DNA from: Chryseobacterium gleum
Lineage (GTDB): Bacteria > Bacteroidota > Bacteroidia > Flavobacteriales_D > Sanyastnellaceae
Direction of reading: 5' to 3'
DNA: 6,805 bases
NCBI GenBank assembly: GCA_943330925.2
Contig: CALQJP020000134.1
Span: 1-6,805 of the forward strand
Below, piece by piece: positions 6,203 through 6,805 of the stretch. The position numbers and the translations under genes are program-made. Numbering within the stretch: the stretch's first letter is position 1; each line of letters begins with the position of its first letter. The notes beneath the pieces were generated by a model. The model was not told the DNA's origin, did not search any database, and saw only the letters and a program-made list of their open reading frames with translations.

Positions 6203-6326
6203 CTTGTGTCTTGCTCTTTTGTCGATCAGATGTTCACTATCGTTCGTTAATAGTTGATGCTTGTCTCCAAATTTTAGTTGTGTGGTTGAGCTATTTTGCG
6301 TCAAGTAACTTAGCTGAGAGACCACA
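6203..6326. other. intergenic region with weak promoter-like site and hairpin
   Basis: No gene or strong terminator is seen in these 124 bases. TATTTTG at 6292-6298 resembles a -7 element one base short, but no TTG sits at the right distance, so the promoter for the next gene is uncertain. An imperfect inverted repeat, GTGGT (6282-6286) and AGCTA (6289-6293) against TAGCT (6311-6315) and ACCAC (6321-6325), ends one base before the next start codon. Confidence 0.45.
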
Positions 6327-6805
6327 ATGATGAAATTCGTTTTAGCCGCAGTGATGCTGTGTTGTATGGCATTGGCCCAGGCGCAGAATGCCCCCGGTAA
6401 AATCTCCTATCAGGCTGTAGTGCGTGATGCGCAAGGCAATGAATTGGTGGACCAAAGTGTTTCCGTCAATTTTACCATTCACAAATCGACCACTGACGGT
6501 GAGGTTGTTTATTCCGAAAACCACAATTTGGTTCAAACCGACCAGTTTGGTCTTTTCAGCACCCTCATTGGCGAGGGCGTTCCAACTGGCCAGGGGGTGT
6601 TCAATTCGCTCGGTGAAATTGCATGGGAATCGGATAGCTATTTTCTGGAGGTGAGTGCAGGTGAACCCGGCAGTTTGCCTCAGGTAGTTGGAGTGTCGCA
6701 AATATTGGCGGTTCCTTACTCGTATTACTCCAGTAAGGCTGGATCCGTGGTCAATGAATCAGATGGTGATACTCAGAATGAGCTTATCGAAGAGGTTGCA
6801 ATAGA
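6327..6805 (+). CDS. secreted surface-type protein, N-terminal part (3' end outside window)
   Basis: The frame opens at ATG 6327 (a second ATG follows at 6330) and is still open at the window end, with 159 codons visible. Residues 1-20 form a classical signal peptide with a hydrophobic core and ALAQAQ near the probable cleavage site, and no lipobox. The mature start KISYQAVVRDAQGNELV (25-41), an FTIHKS strand, VYSENH (61-66), TDQFGLFSTLIGEG (71-84), a YFLEVS strand and ILAVPYSYYSSKAG (126-139) are the hallmark N-terminal domain of large secreted Bacteroidota proteins. These often continue into repeat, tail-fibre-like or collagen-like regions with a type IX secretion tail. ESDGDTQNELIEE (144-156) is the usual linker at the end of that domain. 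A weak purine-rich GAGAG (6316-6320) precedes the start. What follows, and hence the function, is not visible. Confidence 0.85.
   Translation, partial: MMKFVLAAVMLCCMALAQAQNAPGKISYQAVVRDAQGNELVDQSVSVNFTIHKSTTDGEVVYSENHNLVQTDQFGLFSTLIGEGVPTGQGVFNSLGEIAWESDSYFLEVSAGEPGSLPQVVGVSQILAVPYSYYSSKAGSVVNESDGDTQNELIEEVAI

Noticed and set aside
6203..6240. A terminator after the DUF3109 gene
   Set aside because: No stable GC-rich stem followed by a T-run is visible here.
6342..6701. Minus-strand 119-residue frame opposite the secreted protein gene
   Set aside because: The plus-strand frame has a signal peptide and a recognisable secreted domain; the minus frame has neither.

Overview
The window looks like a chromosomal segment of a Bacteroidota bacterium, most likely of the Flavobacteriales type. 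The evidence is the gene families (Bacteroidota-style LPP20 lipoproteins, a eukaryote-like NADP isocitrate dehydrogenase, a DUF3109 protein, a secreted protein with the typical 'SYQAVVRDAQGN' start), mostly Shine-Dalgarno-free starts, and promoter-like TTG / TAnnTTTG sites. There are no mobile elements, tRNA or rRNA genes, or CRISPR arrays. No stretch over about 125 bases lacks a gene.

Left part (1-2556, + strand): an envelope-lipoprotein block. It holds the C-terminal part of a CsgG/LPP20-associated protein cut by the window edge, a 462-residue LPP20-type lipoprotein coupled to it by an ATGA overlap with an unusually good Shine-Dalgarno, and then a 194-residue LPP20-type lipoprotein with its own probable promoter. 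A strong hairpin terminator (2527-2556) closes the block. It also serves the converging icd transcript.

Middle part (2575-4252, - strand): ndk (nucleoside diphosphate kinase) followed 28 bases later by icd (NADP isocitrate dehydrogenase), a likely two-gene metabolic transcript. All the catalytic residues I could check are present in both.

Right part (4377-6805, + strand): rocD (ornithine aminotransferase) diverges from ndk across a 124-base region that carries a candidate promoter for each gene plus nested inverted repeats. rocD overlaps a DUF3109 cysteine-rich protein by ATGA. After a 124-base gap comes the 5' end of a secreted surface protein that runs off the window.

The metabolic genes are ordinary housekeeping genes. 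The least understood parts are the LPP20/CsgG-like lipoprotein block, which resembles at family level the FlgO/P/T and curli-export lipoproteins of other bacteria, and the translational coupling of a metal-binding-like DUF3109 protein to ornithine aminotransferase.
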